Notes under the pieces: model-generated
Database searches by the model: none
The model's input: only the letters and a program-made list of their open reading frames with translations
What the model was told of the DNA's origin: nothing
In this document: in pieces, positions 52,928-60,350 of the stretch
Layout of the letters: every line of letters starts with the position of its first letter
How positions within the stretch are numbered: position 1 is the first letter of the stretch
Made by a program: the position numbers and the translations under genes
DNA from: Paludibacteraceae bacterium
GTDB lineage: Bacteria > Bacteroidota > Bacteroidia > Bacteroidales > Paludibacteraceae
Assembly: GCA_017556705.1 (NCBI GenBank)
Contig: JAFYMG010000010.1
Coordinates: forward strand, 216,577-280,576
Reading direction: 5' to 3'
Length of the DNA: 64,000 nt

Positions 52928-54376
52928 TCAATCAGAGATAGCCAAATCTATCAAAAAATCGTATAAATTGGCAGCAGTAGTGCCTAATTTTTGGGCAGTA
53001 CGTTGTTTGAATGTGCGAATACCCACTGCCGAATAAATCATATATTCTGCCAATATTTTTGTACTTACATCACGATAAAGCAAACAATAAACGCACAACC
53101 GGATCTCTTTTTCTGATAGTTTTTTCTCTGCTAACTTATCCAACAGACAGAGTAATGACTGATTCAGTTCGGTGCGCATTTTCTCATAGTTGCTCCACTC
53201 TTTATTCGGTTTCGGATAGCGAACGCGAAAATGCTCCACATGCTGCTTTAGTGCTTCCATGCGTTGGTTGCGTTGCCCCTCCAAAGTCTGATGGTATTCC
53301 ATTTCAGCTTGCTGTACTGCCTCTGCTTGCGCATGCACTTCCTTTTTTGCTCTCTGCCAGTACCATAGTAGTACTACCACTACCGAAAAAGCCAACAATC
53401 CTGCTAAACAATATAACAACACTCGCCATTGATACACCTCACAATATGCTAAGTACTCCTCAAACACTTGTATACCATCTAACGAATCTATTTTCTTTGC
53501 CTCTGATTTTCGACGTTCATCCATACGCAAACTGGCTATACTATCAGCTGCTAAAATATCACCTTGTTGAATAGCATATTTATGTAAAACATAATAGGCA
53601 CTTACATTATTACCTGGCACATCATTATATTCACATATCACTTTCTGCGCATAATATGCAGCGGAATCCATTTGCTCCAAATCATAAAATGCACCTGATA
53701 GTTTAGAGGCTCTATAAGAGTTCGTTATTGGATTTTTGCGTAAATAACGGATGATTGAATCAGGAGAATATGAAGCATTTTGGAAGTAAAAATAAACAAC
53801 CCTAACATCATTTAAATACCAATTATAAGTGTCATCGAATGAATAGGTTGCCGCTATTTGCCATAAACTATCTGCTTCCTCAAAATTTTGTATTCCACTT
53901 TTTAGGGAACACATATTTAGCAAAGCATTTGCATAATACCACTCATTACCACTCTTCTCAAATTCATCTAAAGCGCGCTCATAAAATAGTAAAGATAAAG
54001 TATCTTGATTGTAATTAGAACAGATACCACTTATGCACGAATTGACTCTTCCTCGGTAGATAGGGTCATCAATCTTTAGCCAGTCGGCTGCCACATAGCA
54101 CTCTGCAGCACGTGCCACTTGGCTATAATCATCCTCCAGGTTGCGCCCCATATAGTAGAACGCTTTGCCCAGCGTGCTGCGTTGGAAGGTTCTACCCAAG
54201 GGATTGTTCAATGTATGAATCACATTGCGCAGTGTCACCGTATCATCATATATCACATGATGATTCTGGTCGATACTATCCGCCATCGCAATGACCGCAT
54301 CCACCTTGTGCCATCTGCCACACGATGCTATATTCAACAGCACTATGACCAATATTGAAAATACTCCTATACGCAT
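52928..54376 (-). CDS. TPR-containing membrane regulator with C-terminal HTH
   Basis: The N-terminus has a hydrophobic stretch with a lipobox-like IASC. About 280 residues of TPR-like helices follow (AFYYMGRNLEDDYSQVARAA, LFYERALDEFEKSGNEWYYA), then a transmembrane helix (about 318-340, LLYCLAGLLAFSVVVVLLWY), a coiled coil and a helix-turn-helix (LSEKEIRLCVYCLLYRDVST, ending RTAQKLGTTAANLYDFLIDL). This is the one-component membrane-bound regulator architecture of Bacteroidales. A lipid anchor and a transmembrane helix together are unusual and the lipobox may not be used. It precedes the LRR-RHS island and may control it. Confidence 0.8.
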   Translation of the reverse strand: MRIGVFSILVIVLLNIASCGRWHKVDAVIAMADSIDQNHHVIYDDTVTLRNVIHTLNNPLGRTFQRSTLGKAFYYMGRNLEDDYSQVARAAECYVAADWLKIDDPIYRGRVNSCISGICSNYNQDTLSLLFYERALDEFEKSGNEWYYANALLNMCSLKSGIQNFEEADSLWQIAATYSFDDTYNWYLNDVRVVYFYFQNASYSPDSIIRYLRKNPITNSYRASKLSGAFYDLEQMDSAAYYAQKVICEYNDVPGNNVSAYYVLHKYAIQQGDILAADSIASLRMDERRKSEAKKIDSLDGIQVFEEYLAYCEVYQWRVLLYCLAGLLAFSVVVVLLWYWQRAKKEVHAQAEAVQQAEMEYHQTLEGQRNQRMEALKQHVEHFRVRYPKPNKEWSNYEKMRTELNQSLLCLLDKLAEKKLSEKEIRLCVYCLLYRDVSTKILAEYMIYSAVGIRTFKQRTAQKLGTTAANLYDFLIDLAISD

Positions 54377-54427
54377 TTCTCAAAATATTTAATAGTAGTG
54401 AAGCGATTTCTCAAACAAAGGTGCATC

Positions 54428-56104
54428 CTACCCTTGTCCCTGCGACTTGTATTTTATAGCGCCATTTACAGGCAAATGTCCCTCTACATTCATTTTGCGG
54501 ACAAACATCCTATTCCCACAAACTACATACAAGTATTTACCGCTAAATGCCAACGACGTTACTCTACCTGCTGGTAATGACAAGATTGCACGTACACGAC
54601 CATTATGATCTGCTACCTGCACGCCCATTGGTGTAGCAACGTATAGATTGCCATTCGTATCAAATGCCAAATTGCCTGTGGGTTGCGACACGCCATTGCT
54701 TAGATCGTGCAGATAATAGAATGGTTCGCTATGCTTCATTTCGCCCTGCTGGCTGATAATCGTACTAATCAAATGGTGGGTATTCTGCTCGGCTGTTACA
54801 CAAAAACGATAATCAGGTGCTATCGCCACAGTACGCTCACCTGTACTGATGACCCACACATTATCCTGGTACTTCGCACGGTCATTACACAAAGCGAGGA
54901 ATTTGTCGCCCTCCAATTCTTGAACCGCTTGCAATCCAGACAAGCCATCTGCTACTTTTACACCATTTTTATACAATGTACTTCCGCGTGCTGTCAACTT
55001 ATCTCCCATTAATCTCTCACCACTCTTCAGTTGACCTACTTGCTCACATTTTCCATCTGCCGACACCTTATATATATGTGAGTGCAAAGCAAACACCACC
55101 GAACTATCTGCCGTGGCAAATATGTCCTTGCTGTCTAGTTCAACAGGCAATACCAACTCTTGCCAATCCTCTCCTTCAATCAAAATCTCCTTCAGCATAC
55201 CGTTGTTTGACCAACCCTTTTGTACACGCGCAGGGTAGCCCTTCCATAACCAACGCATCGCATCAGGGAAAGCCAATGTGCCGTACTTGATGCTATGATT
55301 ACCTCTATCCCACTTATGGAACACCTCATAGCCCGCAAAATTAAATGCAGACTCCATCAGTAGATTATATTCAAACCATTCCCCAAAAATTGGATTCCAT
55401 ACATCATACCAACCATCTTGCATGTAGATTCTCAGTGGTTTGGGCTCAGTCTTGCGCACAATAGCTGGATACTCATGTCCACCTCGCATCGCTACGAATG
55501 TACCCACCGTAGTATATACACGACTAAACAAATCAGGACGATTCCATGCTACGCTAAAGGCTGCTATACCACCACTACTTGCCCCTGTGATAGCGCGGTC
55601 ATTGGCGTCTTTCGACAAAACGATTGTCTTACCACTCTCCGTCTTCATACCCTCAACCATGGGCAGGACTTCTTTCTCAAGAAAGGTGGCAAATGTATCA
55701 TCTGTCGAGTCAAACTCCTTGCAACGGTTGTAGCGTACTACTTCTCTATCCTCATCGTACACGACACCAGGATTGACAAATACACCAATAGTTACTGGCA
55801 TCTCGCCTGAAGCGATCAGGTTGTCCATCACCGTCGTGGCATCATACAAGATTCCATCCATACACACCAACAAGCATGCTGGCTTATTGCTCTTATACTG
55901 ATGAGGCACATACACCAAGATCTCACGCTCGGTACCAGGATAGATTTTCGATTCATTCATCGTAAACTTCAGCACCTCACCTCGCTTTTTCTCCTCCACT
56001 TTCACCGTCGCTGGATCAAAAGGAGCACGCACATTATATGCCTGTTGCGCGAATAAACAATTCGCAAACAAGATCAAACTGAACAATCCCAATAACTTTT
56101 TCAT
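54428..56104 (-). CDS. Secreted esterase fused to a beta-propeller (gluconolactonase-like)
   Basis: A signal peptide (ending LFAQ) leads into an alpha/beta-hydrolase of the Fes/esterase-D type (about 40-290): LVYVPHQYKSNKPACLLVCM, the nucleophile elbow GASSGG and a late His in DRGNHSIKYG. The C-terminal part (about 310-555) is a beta-propeller with LAFDTNGNLYVATPMGVQVA and RVTSLAFSGKYLYVV, as in SMP-30/gluconolactonase proteins. It probably removes acyl groups from plant-type polysaccharides in the periplasm. The start MKKLLGLF is chosen over one three codons upstream. Confidence 0.85.
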   Translation of the reverse strand: MKKLLGLFSLILFANCLFAQQAYNVRAPFDPATVKVEEKKRGEVLKFTMNESKIYPGTEREILVYVPHQYKSNKPACLLVCMDGILYDATTVMDNLIASGEMPVTIGVFVNPGVVYDEDREVVRYNRCKEFDSTDDTFATFLEKEVLPMVEGMKTESGKTIVLSKDANDRAITGASSGGIAAFSVAWNRPDLFSRVYTTVGTFVAMRGGHEYPAIVRKTEPKPLRIYMQDGWYDVWNPIFGEWFEYNLLMESAFNFAGYEVFHKWDRGNHSIKYGTLAFPDAMRWLWKGYPARVQKGWSNNGMLKEILIEGEDWQELVLPVELDSKDIFATADSSVVFALHSHIYKVSADGKCEQVGQLKSGERLMGDKLTARGSTLYKNGVKVADGLSGLQAVQELEGDKFLALCNDRAKYQDNVWVISTGERTVAIAPDYRFCVTAEQNTHHLISTIISQQGEMKHSEPFYYLHDLSNGVSQPTGNLAFDTNGNLYVATPMGVQVADHNGRVRAILSLPAGRVTSLAFSGKYLYVVCGNRMFVRKMNVEGHLPVNGAIKYKSQGQG

Positions 56105-56125
56105 AATCATCATATTATTCTAAAA

Positions 56126-56149
56126 GCGCGGCAAATGAAAATGCCGCGC
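56126..56149 (-). terminator. Terminator between DUF4290 and esterase genes
   Basis: GCGCGGCA/TGCCGCGC is a perfect 8-base stem with an 8-base loop, followed on the minus strand by TTTTAG. Confidence 0.7.
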
Positions 56150-56167
56150 AAGTTTAGTGAAAATATA

Positions 56168-56503
56168 TTATTTTTTCTTCTTTTTTTGACTATTCTGACG
56201 ATCTGGAGTCGCCATAGGACGTTGCGATAATTTCTGCAGAACTTCTTCAAACTCCGGAAAATCACACCTCAACACCCCATTGGATAACGTACAAATATCC
56301 TCCTTCAAACGATCTATGCCTGATTCTTGCTCTTTGTTCCATTGCGCATTTTTCTGACGCATACATTGAGCTATATAAATAGTCATTGCCTGTTGCTTTT
56401 CCACATCTTGCTCATTGGCAGCTAGCAACACCATATCTTGAATTATGCGACCATAATTACGCATCCGCACAACACCTATTTTTCTTACATGTCCTTGTTC
56501 CAT
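56168..56503 (-). CDS. DUF4290-like protein, short form
   Basis: The core YGRIIQDMVLLAANEQDVEK and the late LRCDFPEF resemble DUF4290 proteins, which are conserved in Bacteroidota and of unknown function. At 111 residues it is shorter than the usual form, and it ends in a run of five Lys residues. The start MEQGHVRK follows a repeat block after the endonuclease-fold gene, so the two may share a transcript. Function is unknown. Confidence 0.65.
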   Translation of the reverse strand: MEQGHVRKIGVVRMRNYGRIIQDMVLLAANEQDVEKQQAMTIYIAQCMRQKNAQWNKEQESGIDRLKEDICTLSNGVLRCDFPEFEEVLQKLSQRPMATPDRQNSQKKKKK

Positions 56504-56505
56504 AT

Positions 56506-56566
56506 ATTCTAACCTTTAACCTATAACCTATAGCCCGAAAGGCGTCCAATAGCCTCAAAGAGGCGT
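56506..56566. repeat. CTAACCTTTAACCTATAACC-type repeat
   Basis: AACCTTTAACCTATAACCTA runs into two GGCGTCC(A/T)A copies (AAAGGCGTCCAATAGCC, AGAGGCGTCCTATT). It is related to the GGTTAGAGGC family on the other strand. Confidence 0.5.
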
Positions 56567-56567
56567 C

Positions 56568-57653
56568 CTATTTTTTCTTAATCAAATAAATCATCGTTGG
56601 ATAGTGATCCGCATAGCCATTTTGCCACACGCCACTCTTCACCGTACGGAATGGAGTACCCTTATCTTTGCCCTCTTGAACAGTCAAGAATGGCTTATTA
56701 AAGATCTGCGACTTCCAATACACCCATTTCCCGTCTTCTAATTTAGCATTCATCAAGGGCTCAGAAATCATAATCTGGTCAAACAAGTTCCAACTACCTT
56801 GATATGCCAAACTACCTATTCCGCGATCCAACTTCTGCCACATCGTGTTAAAGAATCCTTGTTCTGCCACTTCCTCGCGCGTCTTCTTCGCACCCATGAT
56901 TACCGCACAACTATTATTAAATGGATCATCATTCAAGTCACCCATCACGATTATCTTAGCTCTTGGCTCCTTCATATAGATGCTATCTGCCACCTGCTTC
57001 ACAAGCATCGCAGCGGTATCACGAGTAGCGCGACTACTCTCCTCGCCACCCGAACGACTTGGCCAGTGGTTGACGCTGATATGAATCTTATCCATCACGA
57101 TCTTGCGATTGTCATCCAACATATATCCAGAAACCCACAATTGCAAACGACTACGCACCACGCCACCATCTGCATAATGAGCCTTCAACTCATAACCTTT
57201 AGGTTGACCTACAGGTTTGAACATATCTGGATTGTACAACAATCCCACGTCAATACCGCGACGATCTGGACCTTCTAACAAAATTGGCACATAATTGCGA
57301 TTATGCTTGTCCTTTAACTCTTTACACAAATCATGCAAACATCCGATATTCTCCACCTCAGACACACCTACAACTGCCGCACCGCGAGGATCTTCGTCGG
57401 TCCCTAACTGAGAAATGGCGTAGGCCATATTTTGGATTTTGTTCTTATACTTCAATGAAGTCCATTTCATACCACCATCTGGCAAATACTCATAATCATT
57501 CTTTCCTTCATCATGAATAGTATCAAATACATTTTCCAAATTGTAGAAAGCTACACAACGAACCATCAACTCATTCGTTTCTGCAAAAACTATTTGCAAG
57601 CCGCCAAAGAACAACAATACGGCTAACACTAAGCGAAAATAAGTGTACTTCAT
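56568..57653 (-). CDS. Endonuclease/exonuclease/phosphatase-fold secreted protein
   Basis: A signal peptide (ending FAE) is followed by an EEP domain: VAFYNLENVFDT, VGVSEVENIGCL (metal-binding Glu), ISVNHWPSRSGG, VMGDLNDDPFNNS and a final His in YADHYPTMIYL. The exported location suggests scavenging of extracellular nucleic acid or phosphate esters rather than repair. It has 361 residues. Its promoter overlaps that of ssb on the other strand and shares a palindrome with it. Confidence 0.88.
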   Translation of the reverse strand: MKYTYFRLVLAVLLFFGGLQIVFAETNELMVRCVAFYNLENVFDTIHDEGKNDYEYLPDGGMKWTSLKYKNKIQNMAYAISQLGTDEDPRGAAVVGVSEVENIGCLHDLCKELKDKHNRNYVPILLEGPDRRGIDVGLLYNPDMFKPVGQPKGYELKAHYADGGVVRSRLQLWVSGYMLDDNRKIVMDKIHISVNHWPSRSGGEESSRATRDTAAMLVKQVADSIYMKEPRAKIIVMGDLNDDPFNNSCAVIMGAKKTREEVAEQGFFNTMWQKLDRGIGSLAYQGSWNLFDQIMISEPLMNAKLEDGKWVYWKSQIFNKPFLTVQEGKDKGTPFRTVKSGVWQNGYADHYPTMIYLIKKK

Positions 57654-57674
57654 GTTTTTTTAGTTATTTCTGTG

Positions 57675-57706
57675 CAAAAGTACTATTTTTTTTTGGATTG
57701 TCCAAA
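57675..57706 (-). promoter_or_regulatory. Promoter of the EEP-fold gene, overlapping the ssb promoter
   Basis: On the minus strand TTTG (57703-57706), a 20-base spacer and TACTTTTG (57675-57682). Its -33 region lies inside the ssb promoter. Confidence 0.75.
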
Positions 57707-57707
57707 A
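57691..57707. promoter_or_regulatory. Palindrome TTTTGGA-TTG-TCCAAAA shared by divergent promoters
   Basis: A perfect 7-base inverted repeat with a 3-base centre carries both -33 elements. It could be an operator, or simply the symmetric product of two overlapping TTTGG boxes. Confidence 0.5.
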
Positions 57708-57723
57708 CTTTTTTGTAATTTTG
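57692..57723 (+). promoter_or_regulatory. Promoter of ssb
   Basis: TTTG (57692-57695), a 20-base spacer and TAATTTTG (57716-57723). Confidence 0.75.
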
Positions 57724-57738
57724 CTGCGATTTTTATAC

Positions 57739-57786
57739 AAAACCCTTAAAACTTTTAAAACTTTTAAAACTTTTAGAACTTTTTTC
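57739..57786 (+). repeat. AAAACTTTT repeat in the ssb leader
   Basis: Four nearly perfect 10-base copies (CTTTTAAAAC) sit between the promoter and the ssb ATG, ending three bases before it. Confidence 0.65.
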
Positions 57787-57789
57787 AGT

Positions 57790-58236
57790 ATGTCATCAGT
57801 TAACAAAGTTATTTTAGTTGGCAATGTAGGTAGCGACCCTGAAGTTCGCTATTTGGAACGCGGTACAGCTATCGCTAATTTCAATCTCGCAACCACAGAG
57901 CGTGGATATACCATGCAAAACGGCACACAAGTACCTGATCGTACAGAATGGCATCCTATCGTACTTTGGCGAAATCTTGCTGAATGGGCAGAGAAATACG
58001 TCCGAAAAGGCATGAAACTCTATGTAGAGGGAAAACTACAAACCCGCACGTGGGAAAAAGATGGACAAATTCGCCGCAAAACAGAGATTATTGCTGAGAA
58101 CATCCAAGTGCTATACCGTCCTGCTGACTATCGCAGTCCTAACAATCCAGATCAAACCCTCAACGACGCTGAGCAACCAATCGCTACAGAGCAAACATCT
58201 ACTATCCCTACTCTGGAGATTGAGGATATCTTCTAA
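57790..58236 (+). CDS. ssb: Single-stranded DNA-binding protein
   Basis: This OB-fold protein protects ssDNA in replication and repair. The start MSSVNKVILVGNVGSDPEVR is preferred; the longer frame upstream is repeat DNA. The core FNLATTERGY, WHPIVLWRNLAEWAEKYVRK and GMKLYVEGKLQTRTWEKDG is complete, and the C-terminal tail ends in acidic TLEIEDIF, as required for partner binding. It has 148 residues. Confidence 0.96.
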   Translation: MSSVNKVILVGNVGSDPEVRYLERGTAIANFNLATTERGYTMQNGTQVPDRTEWHPIVLWRNLAEWAEKYVRKGMKLYVEGKLQTRTWEKDGQIRRKTEIIAENIQVLYRPADYRSPNNPDQTLNDAEQPIATEQTSTIPTLEIEDIF

Positions 58237-58237
58237 T

Positions 58238-58312
58238 CGGGTATCAGATATTGGGTATCGGATAACGGGTATCGGATAACGGGTATCGGATAACGGGTAT
58301 CGGAAATTGGAT
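58238..58312. repeat. GGGTATCGGATAAC tandem array
   Basis: Five copies with a 14-16 base period start 2 bases after the ssb stop. The units are nearly identical over the middle four. No spacers are present, so this is not a CRISPR array. Confidence 0.75.
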
Positions 58313-58346
58313 AAAAAAAAGAGATGGGAAACCATCTCTTTTTTTT
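58313..58346. terminator. Bidirectional terminator between ssb and the epimerase gene
   Basis: AAAAAAAAGAGATGG-GAAA-CCATCTCTTTTTTTT is a perfect stem with A and T runs on both sides. Confidence 0.92.
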
Positions 58347-58365
58347 AGGTATTATCCTTTATCCA

Positions 58366-59478
58366 TTAATGCAGCGGACTCACTCCCGTTCCAGGCTTAT
58401 CCACTAAAGTCAGTTTACCATCAACGATTTGGATACCGTCGTATGGGTCATTACCCAGCAATACATGGCCATCCAAATCAGCATAATCCACCAGCGGACT
58501 AAGCACTGTCGCTGCAGAGATACCTGCTCGGGTCTCTGTCATACAGCCTATCATGATCTGCATACCTAACTCACGTGCCAATGCAATCATCTTACGCGCC
58601 TCTGCCACTCCGCCACACTTCATCAGTTTGATATTGATTCCATCGTAGTATGGTTGTAGCCTTGCCACATCGGCGTAGGTCTGACAAGCCTCATCAGCAA
58701 TAATAGGCAGTTCCACCTGCTCGCAAAGCCATGCATGCTCCTCGTCCATATGTTTAGGCATTGGTTGCTCAATCAACACAACTCCCTGCTCAGCCAACCA
58801 TTGGCACATCATCAGCGCGTGCTCTTTGGTTAGCCAACCTTGATTGGCATCCACATATATCGGTTTATCGCTAACGCTACGTATAAGGTTGATCATACGC
58901 TTATCCTCTGCCTCTTCACGACCGAGTTTTACTTTCAGAATCTTTGCCCAATCGGCTTCGTGCACCTTGAGCAACACGATCGAATCACAAGCATCATAGC
59001 CAATCGTATAACTGGTGCAGGGAGTAGCATTAGGGTCAATATCCCACAATTGCCATAAAGGCTTGTCTTGTAGTTTACCATACAGGTCGTGCAGAGCAAT
59101 GTCAATGCTCGCTTTCGCCGCATGATTACCAGGCGCGAGGTCATTGACCACTTGCATGATACTATCTACATTCAGTGGCTCTGTACAACTATTGATTACA
59201 GGTTCGGCCAACTTGAGAAAGCTACATACTGATTCTTGTGTCTCTTTGAGATAAGGAGGAAGTGCCGCTTCGCCATATCCCGTTTTGCCATCAAGAGTGA
59301 TGCGTGTGAGTACAATAGGAGTAGTCGTACGCGTGTTGGTAGAGATACCAAAAGCATGGCGTAACTCTCCAGTAAAGGGTTCATAAGTCAGTTGTGCAGT
59401 CTTATCACAAGACTGGAATAACAATGCCAACATAATGGTTGGGAATAATAAACGTTTCATAATATTATTGTTTTTCAT
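58366..59478 (-). CDS. Dipeptide epimerase (enolase superfamily), lipoprotein form
   Basis: The catalytic residues of the muconate-lactonizing subgroup are present: KVKLG (catalytic Lys pair), YVDANQGW, IEQPMP, IADEAC (metal ligands) and NIKLMKCGG (second Lys). Together they match L-Ala-D/L-Glu-type epimerases of peptidoglycan recycling. Unusually, the N-terminus has a signal peptide with a lipobox (LLFQSC), which would place the enzyme in the periplasm. At 370 residues it is otherwise normal. It converges with ssb across a terminator. Confidence 0.88.
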   Translation of the reverse strand: MKNNNIMKRLLFPTIMLALLFQSCDKTAQLTYEPFTGELRHAFGISTNTRTTTPIVLTRITLDGKTGYGEAALPPYLKETQESVCSFLKLAEPVINSCTEPLNVDSIMQVVNDLAPGNHAAKASIDIALHDLYGKLQDKPLWQLWDIDPNATPCTSYTIGYDACDSIVLLKVHEADWAKILKVKLGREEAEDKRMINLIRSVSDKPIYVDANQGWLTKEHALMMCQWLAEQGVVLIEQPMPKHMDEEHAWLCEQVELPIIADEACQTYADVARLQPYYDGINIKLMKCGGVAEARKMIALARELGMQIMIGCMTETRAGISAATVLSPLVDYADLDGHVLLGNDPYDGIQIVDGKLTLVDKPGTGVSPLH

Positions 59479-59506
59479 ATGGTTGCTTCTAGCAATTGAT
59501 TTATGG

Positions 59507-60310
59507 TTATATACTTACGGAGCATCCAACAGCGAGATTCAATTTTTGATCTCCAGCCTCTCCCAGAGGTCGTATCAAATTTTCCTTTGTAACTTGCCAT
59601 GGTTGCAGCATCACGTGCGCAAAACCTTTCACAGCACAATGCTCCAAGGCCCAAGTCTTGTGCAATTTAAGTCCAACCAATGTCACTGCAAAATCCCCCT
59701 TATACCTTGTATATAAACTCTTAGCAGGTGTTATGCCCAATCGCGCATCTAACTGCCAATTCTCACCCAAAGCAAGATCATATCCCAGCTCAATATAGGT
59801 CGAATAAGCGCGTTTCAACTCGCCATCTTGCATGTATCCATCGCGTCCAAATGTGCGAAACGCCACCAAGCAACTCAATGGTATCCTGTCACTTACACGA
59901 TAAGACACACGCCATTCACCCGTCGTTCCGCCTCCACCGCGAGGATGGTTCTTAAAATCGAAGAAGCGTGTGGGAGTACCATCTGGATAATGATCAAAAT
60001 AGAAGCAATAGAGGTAATTGATATTCAATCCCCAACGGCTAAAACCAATCATCAAATCCAGTTCTGGATTAAACGCAGAGAAAGTCCAATCAGTTGCCCC
60101 TACATTCCACCACATATTGGCATAGAATCCAGCATAGCCTACCGTTGCATCCACCTGCAAAGAAGGACCACCGCAATACAATCCTCGCCAAAGATAATTA
60201 CTTGTCACGGTAGCATTGGCCGACCAATTGAACAATGAATCCTTCTCCTCTGCCTTAAGAGTAGAAGATAGTACCAATACCGCACTTAGTATCAAAAAAC
60301 GCCAACGCAT
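59507..60310 (-). CDS. Outer-membrane porin-like beta-barrel, unknown
   Basis: A signal peptide (ending LKAE) is followed by a 245-residue sequence with NATVTSNYLWRGLYCGGPSL near the start, a pattern shared with TorF-like and related putative porins, and regular aromatic-ended strands to the end (LNLAVGCSVSI). The substrate is unknown. It lies 28 bases before the epimerase gene, and the pair could serve peptide uptake and recycling, though this is speculative. Confidence 0.72.
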   Translation of the reverse strand: MRWRFLILSAVLVLSSTLKAEEKDSLFNWSANATVTSNYLWRGLYCGGPSLQVDATVGYAGFYANMWWNVGATDWTFSAFNPELDLMIGFSRWGLNINYLYCFYFDHYPDGTPTRFFDFKNHPRGGGGTTGEWRVSYRVSDRIPLSCLVAFRTFGRDGYMQDGELKRAYSTYIELGYDLALGENWQLDARLGITPAKSLYTRYKGDFAVTLVGLKLHKTWALEHCAVKGFAHVMLQPWQVTKENLIRPLGEAGDQKLNLAVGCSVSI

Positions 60311-60350
60311 TTTTACCTTTACTTTTGCAAATATATAAATTGTTTCAAAC

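Noticed and set aside
54416..54447. Promoter for the TPR-HTH regulator
   Set aside because: CACCTTTG resembles a -7 box, but there is no TTTG at the 20-base spacing.
58238..58312. Possible CRISPR array
   Set aside because: The 14-16 base units are directly adjacent with no unique spacers, and no cas gene is present.
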